A DNA stretch of 64,000 nucleotides. It comes from Sugiyamaella lignohabitans. Its lineage: Eukaryota > Ascomycota > Dipodascomycetes > Dipodascales > Trichomonascaceae. Below the pieces are notes generated by a model. That model did no database searches. It was not told where the DNA came from and saw only the letters and a list, made by a program, of their open reading frames with translations. Shown in pieces: positions 50,246 through 58,789 of this stretch. Both the position numbers and the translations under genes were made by a program. The DNA is taken from the NCBI RefSeq assembly GCF_001640025.1, contig NC_031671.1, positions 2,604,001 through 2,668,000 on the forward strand, given 5' to 3'. Position 1 is the stretch's first letter. Every line of letters starts with the position of its first letter.

Positions 50246-53200
50246 CTATGCTATTATGCTGGATGAAGGTTTGCGGGGTTTGGGAGGAGGGGCTTTGAGA
50301 TTGGACGAGACCGATCGTGATGACTTGCGGACTACGGGAGGACGACTGCCGGGTTCGCCAGGGGTTGAGACTGGTGCTCTTTGCTTGGCGATGTTGAGCT
50401 CGGAGAATGGGCGAGACAAGCCGGACGAGTCAGAGGAATTCGTGGTGTTTGGATTGGAAACTTCTTTTGGCAGTCGTCTCTTGGGACCCTTTGCCCTTCT
50501 CTTGGTCATGTGGGTGAGTTGTTTGTCGGATTGTCCTTGGGAGTGAGTGAGATCAGAGTTGTCCAGTGTGGAGGCCTTTCGAATAGTGGGTGTGGGTTCA
50601 GACGGTCCTCTCATGAGAACACTGGCAAGATCATCGCGGAATGATGTGGGTGCGGCAGTCGAAGGAGCTGATGTTCTCAATGGGAGACTTGGATGGGTCT
50701 TAGACTCGGTGCTGGTGGGTAGTTCAGAGGTCTTATCCAGTACTTTTGATGGCTCTTGTGTTGGTGGTGACTGCAACTGAATAGTGCTAGATCGCTTGAG
50801 TCCGGCCTTGGCTTGTTCAAGGGTATCACGAGCTTCGTCCTTTAGTGCTCGTTTACTGGGAGATGTAGACCTTAAACGACCCAACTGCTCAATTGCTTCA
50901 ACTCGAGGCTTCTCTGTAACAGAAACAGGACTCCGCTGTCTGAGTGATTTGAGCCGTTCAATGGCTTCTGGAGTTGATTGAGATTTAGCTGGAGGAGGTG
51001 AGGGCGACCTAAGCTTTTTCAATTGATCCAATGCCTCAATCGAGGGCTCTTCCTTGTTTTTAACAGGCGATGCTGGTCGAAGTTTATGTAGCTTTTCTAA
51101 TGCTTCAGCAGATGGCTCTTCCTTTCGAGTAAGTGGCTTCGGAGAGCGAAGACTGCGGAGTCTTTCAATCGCTTCAGCAGCAGGCTTAGGGGCCAGAGGT
51201 GGAGCAGCTGATGGTCGAGACTTTAGCGAAACTAACGTATTGTTACGGGCCAGAGTGGGTGACGAGCTGTTATTACTGTCACGACTCAAGCTAGGAGATG
51301 AAGGTTCATTCAGCGTTCTTGGGATCGATTGTCCTGGAGAACCTGTGGAAAGTGTGGGTGCTTTACTACCAATCAGTGATAGCGGTCTCTCTTTCGGTAT
51401 GGTGTCCTCGTTTTTAGTCAAAGTACTTGATGGTGACTGCCTTGGCGACCACGACGGTTTAGTTCCAGACCAAGATGAATCGATAAGTGATCGAGACCGG
51501 CTGTGCTGGCCCTGTATTTTCTGATCAGGAACAGGTAAGGATACAGAAGGTGAACTTCCCAGAAAAGGAGATGAAGGACTAAACGTTGATCCAGGTGGAG
51601 ATCTTAGGGTTCCTGCCCGGTTTAAAGATTCTGGTGTCGATGCTCCATGACTATTTTTCTTAAGAGCACTTTCCAGCCATGAAGTTTGTCTAGATGGACT
51701 CAATCTCCTGGTATCATATGCAGAGGAACTGCTAGTAGCTGCTGGGAGTCGACCTCGGGTATCTGCAGCTAAAGGATGTGTAATGGAACTACCAAGCATG
51801 ATATCTTCTTCGTCAACTTCATCGATTTTGTTGTCTTGTTGTTTGACGGATATGGACGATTTTGATATAGGAAGTGGGAGTGGTCGAGGAGGAAATGGGG
51901 GAGGTGTCTCATCGGTATCCTTTGGTTTACGAGCTGGAAGTGGTGGACCAGCATCGTCATCCAATTTAGTTTGAGAGCTATTGTTTTCAATGCTAGATAA
52001 ATTCCTGCCTCCAATTGGTATGGGAGACTTTGTATTTCCCTCATTGTCCAATCCTGGATTGTGTTTCACGGGGTTGATTAGATTCTGACGTTTGTCAGGA
52101 ACTGGGGGTCCAGTTTTTGCGACCACTGGGGTTGGGCTTTTAATCGATTGTGGAGAGCCTTGAAACCCGGGTCCTATTTGGGTTGCTACCCTGTTTAGTT
52201 GTGGCGAAGGGGAGGGCGAACCTCTGAGAGTACCTTCTCTTCTCAGTAAAGCGCTCTGTACAAAACTTCCAGCACCACGAGTTGGACTTCTCGAAAGTGA
52301 TCCAGTAGGCGAGGGTGATCTTGTCTGGAGAAATGGCACGGGTGTAGACTGAGACGGACTCAAAACTGGAGTCCTGCTCTTCTCAAGGTAAAGGGGTCGT
52401 CGCTCTACAGAGGTTCTAGCCGAAGAATCAACAGGAGACAGTTTAGGCAGTGGATTAGCGGTCTTTAAACTGCCTGGAGTTGATGGTGAAGTATCATCTG
52501 AAGGTAGTTTTGGCAAGACTCTGACAACATTAGGATTGTCTCTCAAATTAGCAGGAAGCTCTTTTGCTTGTTCTTGGATTTCTCGTCTTTCGCGAGCCTC
52601 GCGCTCTCGCTGTTCTTGCTCCTCTCGCTTCTTGCGTTCAATTTCGAATTGTAACTTTAAATACCTTTCATGCTCTTCTTTGTTGCTTAGTTCCTTTTCG
52701 AGCTGGAATTTGAGCTGCTGGTTTTGAACTTTTTCGTTTTCACTTCCGTCAGCATCTTCTTTAGCATCGTTGTCAATGCTCGGAGTGTCCTGTTTAACAC
52801 TAACAACAGAAGAGATCTTGTCAATATCTTCTATTGGTAGGAACTTCTTCGACAGCTGGTCTTCATACGACTTTGTTGTACCAAACTTGGCATCATCTTT
52901 AAGTGCCGGTGGCTTCGATCTTTGGTCTTGATATGACTTGGTGATACCGAACATGGCACCATCTGCTGATGGCGAATCCTTAGACTGCTGGTCTTCATAT
53001 GACTTTGCTATACCAAACTTTGCACCAACAGTAGATGCCAAAGATTTTGGCTCCTCGACAACATCATTCGTTGGCACATGTTTGACTGTCTTATTTTCAC
53101 GTTCTCTTTTCAGTAAAGCTTCTTTCCAGGCAGGAATCTTCGGAGCTTCGACATATTTACTAGTTGAAGGGAACAAGGATATAGTCGCATTGGCTCCATG

Positions 53201-53515
53201 TAAAAGCTCGATTTTTTCTTTTGTCTCTTGTTCTTTGGACTTTACAGATGTCGCAACTGTTTTCTTGGGTGCATCTTCCTTTTTCAAGTTGTCAACTTTC
53301 GTAACATCATTGACAGAGTCTCCAATCAAGCTACTTTTCTGGGGAGAAAGTGATCTCGTTCGCTCAGCCCTAAGAGCCTGACGACGCCTTCTGCCCTCCA
53401 AAATTTCCTGTTCAAGCTGTTTAGCCCTTAACTCATCTTCTCGATCAGTCTTTTCACCCAACTGACGGATTCTCAACAAAAAATCGCTGACTTCGCTAGC
53501 TTCAGACGACTCCAT
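50246..53515 (-). CDS. AIM21: Aim21-like cortical actin-patch protein with CPI motif
   Basis: A 1,089-aa, largely disordered Ser/Pro/Lys-rich protein resembling fungal Aim21/DUF4045 proteins, which regulate actin assembly at endocytic patches through capping protein. The N-terminus is a charged helix (residues 1-60). An approximately 20-residue motif FGIxKSYEDQxSK occurs three times (about 162-222). A coiled coil with many Glu/Arg follows (about 260-320), then proline-rich SH3-ligand stretches (for example PPLPARKPKD, PPPFPPRPLPLP). Five approximately 25-residue repeats of the form AIExLxxLRSPxP lie at about 777-905. Near residues 1000-1014, LTHMTKRRAKGPKRR fits the capping-protein-interaction consensus LxHxTxxRxKxPxxR exactly. 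The name rests on that motif plus overall character. Confidence 0.7.
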   Translation of the reverse strand: MESSEASEVSDFLLRIRQLGEKTDREDELRAKQLEQEILEGRRRRQALRAERTRSLSPQKSSLIGDSVNDVTKVDNLKKEDAPKKTVATSVKSKEQETKEKIELLHGANATISLFPSTSKYVEAPKIPAWKEALLKRERENKTVKHVPTNDVVEEPKSLASTVGAKFGIAKSYEDQQSKDSPSADGAMFGITKSYQDQRSKPPALKDDAKFGTTKSYEDQLSKKFLPIEDIDKISSVVSVKQDTPSIDNDAKEDADGSENEKVQNQQLKFQLEKELSNKEEHERYLKLQFEIERKKREEQEQREREARERREIQEQAKELPANLRDNPNVVRVLPKLPSDDTSPSTPGSLKTANPLPKLSPVDSSARTSVERRPLYLEKSRTPVLSPSQSTPVPFLQTRSPSPTGSLSRSPTRGAGSFVQSALLRREGTLRGSPSPSPQLNRVATQIGPGFQGSPQSIKSPTPVVAKTGPPVPDKRQNLINPVKHNPGLDNEGNTKSPIPIGGRNLSSIENNSSQTKLDDDAGPPLPARKPKDTDETPPPFPPRPLPLPISKSSISVKQQDNKIDEVDEEDIMLGSSITHPLAADTRGRLPAATSSSSAYDTRRLSPSRQTSWLESALKKNSHGASTPESLNRAGTLRSPPGSTFSPSSPFLGSSPSVSLPVPDQKIQGQHSRSRSLIDSSWSGTKPSWSPRQSPSSTLTKNEDTIPKERPLSLIGSKAPTLSTGSPGQSIPRTLNEPSSPSLSRDSNNSSSPTLARNNTLVSLKSRPSAAPPLAPKPAAEAIERLRSLRSPKPLTRKEEPSAEALEKLHKLRPASPVKNKEEPSIEALDQLKKLRSPSPPPAKSQSTPEAIERLKSLRQRSPVSVTEKPRVEAIEQLGRLRSTSPSKRALKDEARDTLEQAKAGLKRSSTIQLQSPPTQEPSKVLDKTSELPTSTESKTHPSLPLRTSAPSTAAPTSFRDDLASVLMRGPSEPTPTIRKASTLDNSDLTHSQGQSDKQLTHMTKRRAKGPKRRLPKEVSNPNTTNSSDSSGLSRPFSELNIAKQRAPVSTPGEPGSRPPVVRKSSRSVSSNLKAPPPKPRKPSSSIIA

Positions 53516-54310
53516 ATTTTAGGTACACCAAAGCACAAACAGATCTGCCAAAATCTAGCTGGGATTGTTAGATAATTTTACTGATAAGAAATAAACAAAC
53601 AGACCAGACGGTTAAACCTACCAAAATTTGGAATTGTTTGCCTATGTTTATTATCCACACTTCCAAAACTCTATTTGCATAGAAGTAAACAAATGCCAAT
53701 GGGACCCCGAGTATGTCTTATCTTTAATGACAATAACCAGTTGAGATATATATACGTGAGGTTGTTTGTAATGTCTCAAAGTGCTCTGATGGAAGTTAAA
53801 AGTACAAAGTCCAAAAGTAATATTATCAACAAAGTTGTTTGAAAATATTCGGTCGACGCTGCTAAGTTTAAAGTGACTCCTCCTTTTGTTTACAATTTAA
53901 ATGCAGACTTTCAATTTAACAAGTTCTGCCAGATACATCTCACTGCACGTTGCAATATCGCTTTAACGCGATCAATCCGCGGCTAGCATATTCACCCAAA
54001 ATAAACAATAATATTCCGACTTCGGATCGGTTTATTTTCAATGCTAAGATTTGGACCAGTGGGTCCAGCACAAAAAGTCTCAGACTCCGATAGACGGATA
54101 GCTATATTTTATCAAAATGGATTCTGATTCCATTGTAGACTTAGCGTGAACCTGTCATACCCTCGTACGTTTTCTCGTTTAATTCATATTATAGCTACCC
54201 TGGTTTTCTATAGAGTGTTCAGTTCATTTTCCTTATTATTTACATTGGCATCACCAAACTATGGGCTTCATAAACCCCCTGGCTCTCACTGGCTCCTATA
54301 GACATGTGAG

Positions 54311-54415
54311 CTACAGCGTTTCATGCGGATCAGGGAGCATCAGTGACGCAGATGTAGGGTCCGAGTGATGGTCCCGCCTACCAGATTAGGCATAAACCTC
54401 AGTGCACCCTGGTAG
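54311..54415. ncRNA. Candidate structured RNA, unassigned
   Basis: One composite hairpin (CTACA, GCGT, ATGC at 54311-54326 pairing with GCAT, ACGC, TGTAG at 54337-54357, with internal loops) and a second hairpin CTACCAG/CTGGTAG (54378-54384 with 54409-54415) are joined by a short linker. Two internal-loop hairpins recall H/ACA snoRNAs, and on the minus strand ACA follows the last stem after three bases. However, no clear H box (ANANNA) lies in the hinge. No coding potential. Confidence 0.28.
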
Positions 54416-54492
54416 AAAGTGAGAAAAAAAAGTATGGGATGGACCATATGAGGAAGAAAAAAATATTAAAGTTCATTCGGGCCCAGAATCAT

Positions 54493-54530
54493 CAGCGATC
54501 AAACGCAATGACATGATCGTTTGATCGCTG
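54493..54530. repeat. 13-bp perfect inverted repeat
   Basis: CAGCGATCAAACG (54493-54505) and CGTTTGATCGCTG (54518-54530) are perfect complements around a 12-base loop. A partial third copy, ATCGTTTGAT, follows at about 54534-54543. Confidence 0.85.
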
Positions 54531-55057
54531 GAAGATCGTTTGATGATCATGCTCCAGACGCAGGTGGCTGATGTTAACAGTAACGATTAACCACTGTGCC
54601 TGATTCCAAGATGAGTTTTGCATTGATAAATCTTCAAAATTTCCGGATCTATAAATAAGATGGCTCGAGGTTGTGGTCACAATGGTGGTGGTCAACTAAA
54701 CTACCAAAGTCTAAAATCAAACTGTAATTGTAAAGGCAAGCACAAAGTTATAACAAGCTATCAACAAAAAACTACCTAGTCAACAATGGGTCTTTGGCGG
54801 CTGGGTGCATTTGATTTGGATAAACCATTATTATTTGTCTACAGATTTAAAGAGGAGCTAAAGAGATCTATATTGAACTGTAATTTATGGTGTTGTCTCG
54901 TGCGTGCATTACCCGAAGCGATGCTATACTTAGCAGCTAGGTTATAATATAACCCGAGTGTAACAGAGGGTGTGCTTTCGCTTGATGTAAGATTCAACTA
55001 TTAATTACTTAGAACAGCTAAGGTTGCTGACAATTTTTTTTCTTATTCTTTTCAATA

Positions 55058-55189
55058 ATGTCAATTGGAAAAGGCTGGCTATCCACTATCTTTTTGAGTC
55101 AATGGTATTGCAAACTTGATGGTCTAGTGATTTTTGACTATCCCAGCACGTCAACATATTCTCAATTGATAAGCGTTATCTTAATATGA
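55058..55189 (+). other. Upstream ORF overlapping the membrane-protein start (ATGA)
   Basis: A 43-aa ATG frame whose TGA stop overlaps the next start codon as ATGA (55186-55189). It begins with Lys followed by a hydrophobic stretch (GWLSTIFLSQWYC) and continues Ser/Thr-rich. It may be a uORF coupled to the main ORF, or the true N-terminus separated by a frameshift. Confidence 0.4.
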
Positions 55190-56439
55190 AGAGAGAGTCG
55201 CTGGGAGTATTATACGCAAGATCTGGTTATAATGTGTCTTCTCAAACCAGTCATTCTACCCATTCTCCGGAGACTAATTTGGGTTACACGTCTACCAGTA
55301 GTCATGAGGGCATAAAAACTACTATATCAACTGGCAAATCTACTGAAAAGTCTGGTAGTGCTAGCATTAGCGTCGATAGGGGCAGGTCCAGTATATCGGC
55401 GTACAAAACTTCAGTTACTACAAGCTGTTTAACATGTCACTCGTTATCCTACAAAACTTCCTACAAGTCATACAAGTCATCAATTCGCACATCTATTCGC
55501 ACATCAGTTCGCACATCCCGGTCAAAATCACACAAAACGTCATTTTCTTCATTGTACTCCACTAGATCTCATGACACTTTGTCGATTAGTTCCACATCAT
55601 CTGCATCACCCTTGATATCATTCACTAATAGCCCCAATCTACCTCTATTTCCAAACTGTACCCTATCCAGCTCCTGTACGCCTCAGTCGGCAGCGCCACC
55701 TGGAAACCATTATGAACCACCTCCAGCACCAACTATAGTCGGGTCTGTAATCGGCTCAGTAGCAGGCGTGGCATTAATTGTATTTGGCATATTTTTCGTT
55801 GTAGTTCGAAAAAGAACTAATATTCGACAGCAAAGTGGAGGAGCGGCTAGTGGTGGTAGCAGTGGCAGTTCCAGTCCGTCAGGCTCATCTTCGCTCAGTT
55901 CAATACTGTCATCAATTTTATCTCCATTTGCTTACTATCTGAATAGAAACTCGCACGAGCCTCAACTAACTGGAAATGCCCGGTATCCAGATGAACCAGA
56001 TCCCACCCCCTCGGGTCCTGATAGCGGTCCATATCTCGAACCGGACCCTGACTCGGATCCTGCAAGCTATCTTTACTCGAACTTTTCCCCAGTATCAGGG
56101 TCGACTGACTATGTTCAATGGCCAATATCACTCAACAGCAGCATCTGCCTAAAACCCCAAGTAACTGACGAAGGTCGGACTAGACCAAAAGAGAGACGCA
56201 GCTCGAGACGAAATGTCTCGTTTTCGACCTCTCTGTTCACAACGAACTCACGAAACTCACAAGGCCCATCCAAACGTCGCATTCAACCAATCCTCTCGAC
56301 AGCAACTGTCCTCACTAATGGCACAGCAACTACCATTTCGCCTCGTCCTCCTCAAATATACCAACCATACAATGCCGAATTGGCTAAGTTCCTTGAGGAC
56401 GCTAAACCAATTGCACGGAGCAGGTTCACTGAGACCTAA
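55186..56439 (+). CDS. Ser/Thr-rich single-pass membrane protein, sensor-like
   Basis: A 417-aa protein with a Ser/Thr-rich N-terminal half (residues 1-165), including Arg/Lys-Thr-Ser repeats of the form IRTS-IRTS-VRTS near 105-120. One membrane helix at about 185-207 (IVGSVIGSVAGVALIVFGIFF) is followed by basic VVRKRTN. The cytosolic tail is Gly/Ser/Pro-rich with an Asp/Pro repeat. This resembles Wsc/Mid2-type wall sensors or other mucin-like receptors, which normally have a signal peptide. None is present here, and the short frame just upstream may supply it. I recognise no named ortholog. Confidence 0.6.
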   Translation: MKRESLGVLYARSGYNVSSQTSHSTHSPETNLGYTSTSSHEGIKTTISTGKSTEKSGSASISVDRGRSSISAYKTSVTTSCLTCHSLSYKTSYKSYKSSIRTSIRTSVRTSRSKSHKTSFSSLYSTRSHDTLSISSTSSASPLISFTNSPNLPLFPNCTLSSSCTPQSAAPPGNHYEPPPAPTIVGSVIGSVAGVALIVFGIFFVVVRKRTNIRQQSGGAASGGSSGSSSPSGSSSLSSILSSILSPFAYYLNRNSHEPQLTGNARYPDEPDPTPSGPDSGPYLEPDPDSDPASYLYSNFSPVSGSTDYVQWPISLNSSICLKPQVTDEGRTRPKERRSSRRNVSFSTSLFTTNSRNSQGPSKRRIQPILSTATVLTNGTATTISPRPPQIYQPYNAELAKFLEDAKPIARSRFTET

Positions 56440-56885
56440 AGCCTGGTGCTATATGGTCTCTAACACACTCCAAACTCATTTTTCTAGCTTCTTCTCCCCT
56501 TATTTCAAGTGACATTTTATTCCTAACTGTAATAGAACTAATATATTATTAGCAAACTATAAAGTAACAAACCTAAAGCTGATGTATCAACTGGGGATTG
56601 CCCCCTGCATCCTGTTATACATATGTCTGCATAGATTATGCACTAGCAGCAGACTGATAAGAAAAATATATTTTGCATTTCGGATGCGGGCCAGCAAACG
56701 GAGCAGTTGGTAAATGCATACATTAATCGGATATCAAAGAAAATAGGAATGGACAAAAATGATTAAATTAGTGGATTTGAGAAAAGCAGGAATATAAATA
56801 AAATAGGAAAATAAAAATAAAAATAAAAATAATAAAATAATAAAAGGCCGTGGAATGTCGGTTAGACGATCGCCGTGGAAATAAA
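56440..56885. other. Intergenic, convergent gap before MOH1
   Basis: AT-rich, ending with an A-rich low-complexity run (AAAAT units, about 56795-56845). No gene and no GC-rich element. Confidence 0.5.
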
Positions 56886-57457
56886 TTATTGGACTTGTGT
56901 TAGGGCTTTGACCTCTAAAATGAACTTGCCCTCTTTGTACCTCTCATTGTCCTCATAAGACCTGACATAAGCCCATCCCACATTTGTAGAGCAAACTTTG
57001 CACTGGATATCCTGCACTGTATATTCCCCAGTCATCATACTGCGTCTCTCTAGCTCCGATCGATCTACATTGACGCTGGAACTGTGTTAGGACTTTCTAA
57101 AAAGTGGTGCTGCCACTTCTAGCAGCTGGGGTTCCCAAAACTCGAATCACGAGTTAATGGATATCAACCTATGGTGCGTCTGGCAGTTGCACTTACACAT
57201 TCTTAAACAGATATGCCTCGCCCAGCCTCCCTCTAAAATTCTAGCATCAATGTTAGTTAATGTCTTTCGAAACAATTTGCTGTGCTATTTATTAAGCTTC
57301 GGAGTTTCATTATTGCGACATGGCGCACTCGTTTGTATGCAGGAAATGTATCACTTACCCTTGACATGATATCATCCCATACCGCCAGATGCGTCTTGCA
57401 GGCCTTGCAGCCATATATACATGATCCGTTGAGGTATTTCTTATACACCACACCCAT
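56886..57457 (-). CDS. MOH1: Yippee-family zinc-binding protein Moh1, three exons
   Basis: A small conserved Yippee protein (Moh1 in S. cerevisiae), with a role in stationary phase and cell-wall or GID-linked processes still unclear. Exons are 57457-57359, 57240-57197 and 57075-56886; introns (118 and 121 bp) have GTAAGT donors and CTAAC branch sites before CTAG and CCAG acceptors. The spliced 110-aa product has both zinc knuckles, GCKACKTHL (about residues 17-25) and CKVCSTNVGW (about 75-84). It also has DDIMSR-NFRGRLGEAYLF across junction 1, MMTGEYTVQDI, and the ending RYKEGKFILE. Only exon 1 is visible as an open frame. Confidence 0.94.
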
Positions 57458-58613
57458 TGCTCAGAGTGACGGACTTTGATCCGATACCTAACAATCTTCA
57501 GTTACGAATTGAATAACAGACAAAAAAATGTTGACGGTGGCAAATGAGTGTTGATCCTAGCCCCCGGTAATGGTCTCTGTTCTCCTGGCGAACAAGGAGA
57601 GCAGTCAGTCGCAATTCAATTCGAGTCGATTCGAAATGACTTGCTAGTGAGTAGAACTATCTGAGTTCTCTTTGTTCTTCTTACGTGTCTCCTCTATGCA
57701 ATTCCTCTCAAGTACCCTCTCTTTAGAGCTCCTCTTAAGTACTCTCTCTCTCCAGTGTTCTTATGTTCCCTTTAAGTGCTCACTCTTATTTCTTCGTATT
57801 AAGCCCTTACTCAAAGTACTTCCTCTAATAGAGGCGCCCTCTTATGTCCCTTTATCTATCCGAGCGAGATGTAGCTAAGTGGGATACTGATACACAACAC
57901 CAGATAAATCCACTAGCCAATGATCCAGCACAAGATAACTTCCCACACGCTGATATCAGTACGGATAATATTGCCACACAAGTCGAGTTTCGGCAGTACT
58001 GTAATAATTGACTATCACAGTACTACCTTAGCAGCTGGTTGAACAAGGCACCTGAATACAGATCCAGTTTGAGATAATAAAATTAATTTCTGTGTATTCT
58101 GAATAAGCAAAAAATGAAATAAATTGATAGAGAAAAAGCCGATAATAGCCAGATTGTGAGTTGGAACAGATGCTATTAGTCAAATGGCTGATTTTGGTTC
58201 GCCGCTAGCCTATTTATATAGAACCGTACTGTGGGTAGAGAAACATGACCCCGTTAGGAGGCAGCGCTTGTTAGGGGCAGTTTATGGGGTTAGTACGAGT
58301 ATCAGCAGTAGAGCAAATGCAGTAGCAGGGCAAGTGCGGTGCGGGATTCCTGGTACCCGCAAGTCATAAAACGAGCATTTTAGGCCGATTGCCAGGCCTG
58401 GCGGGTGCACGTTAGTCCGGCTTGGCTGGTCCAACTGATAACACTCGTTTCGGGGTCTGGATCAGCTGGTGGGACTTTCCTGCTCGACAGCCGGGCCAAC
58501 AGCCCAACCCACCCATTGCATCCTGCAGACCCTGCGGACTTTAATGGGATACTGCATAAGATAGGCTCACGGGACCAGTTGATCGGGCCGGGGAGGGGGG
58601 GTCTGGAGGGGTC
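57458..58613. other. Intergenic, upstream of MOH1
   Basis: About 1.15 kb without a gene. At about 57690-57800 there is an imperfect pyrimidine-rich tandem (CTCTTAAGTACTCTCTC-like units about 28 bases apart). At 58585-58612 a G-run stretch leads into the GC-rich element. Confidence 0.5.
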
Positions 58614-58761
58614 TGCCTCCGGCGGCTGGGGCGCTGCCCCAGACCCCGTTGTGCTCGCTTCGCGAGCGACTGGGGGGAGTTCTGGACACCGTCGTCGAAC
58701 CGAGTCGAGCGAAGCGAGACGAGCAGCGGGGTCTGGGGCGGAGCCCCAGCCGCCGGAGGCA
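58614..58761. repeat. GC-rich element, two-ended 148 bp (copy 20)
   Basis: The left unit has the GCTCGC/GCGAGC hairpin and GGGGC-GCT-GCCCC loop, the right unit a CGAGTCGAGCGAAGCGAG form. The palindrome extends into the flanks (GGGGTC left, GACCCC right). It ends 28 bases from the stop codon of the CoA-transferase gene. Confidence 0.94.
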
Positions 58762-58789
58762 GACCCCCCAGATCGTAAATTAAGTTTTG

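Larger units (their letters stand above)
53516..55057. other. Intergenic, AIM21-like to membrane protein gene
   Basis: About 1.5 kb. It contains a hairpin-rich segment (54311-54415) and a strong inverted repeat (54493-54530). The rest is AT-rich without coding potential or GC-rich elements. Confidence 0.5.
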
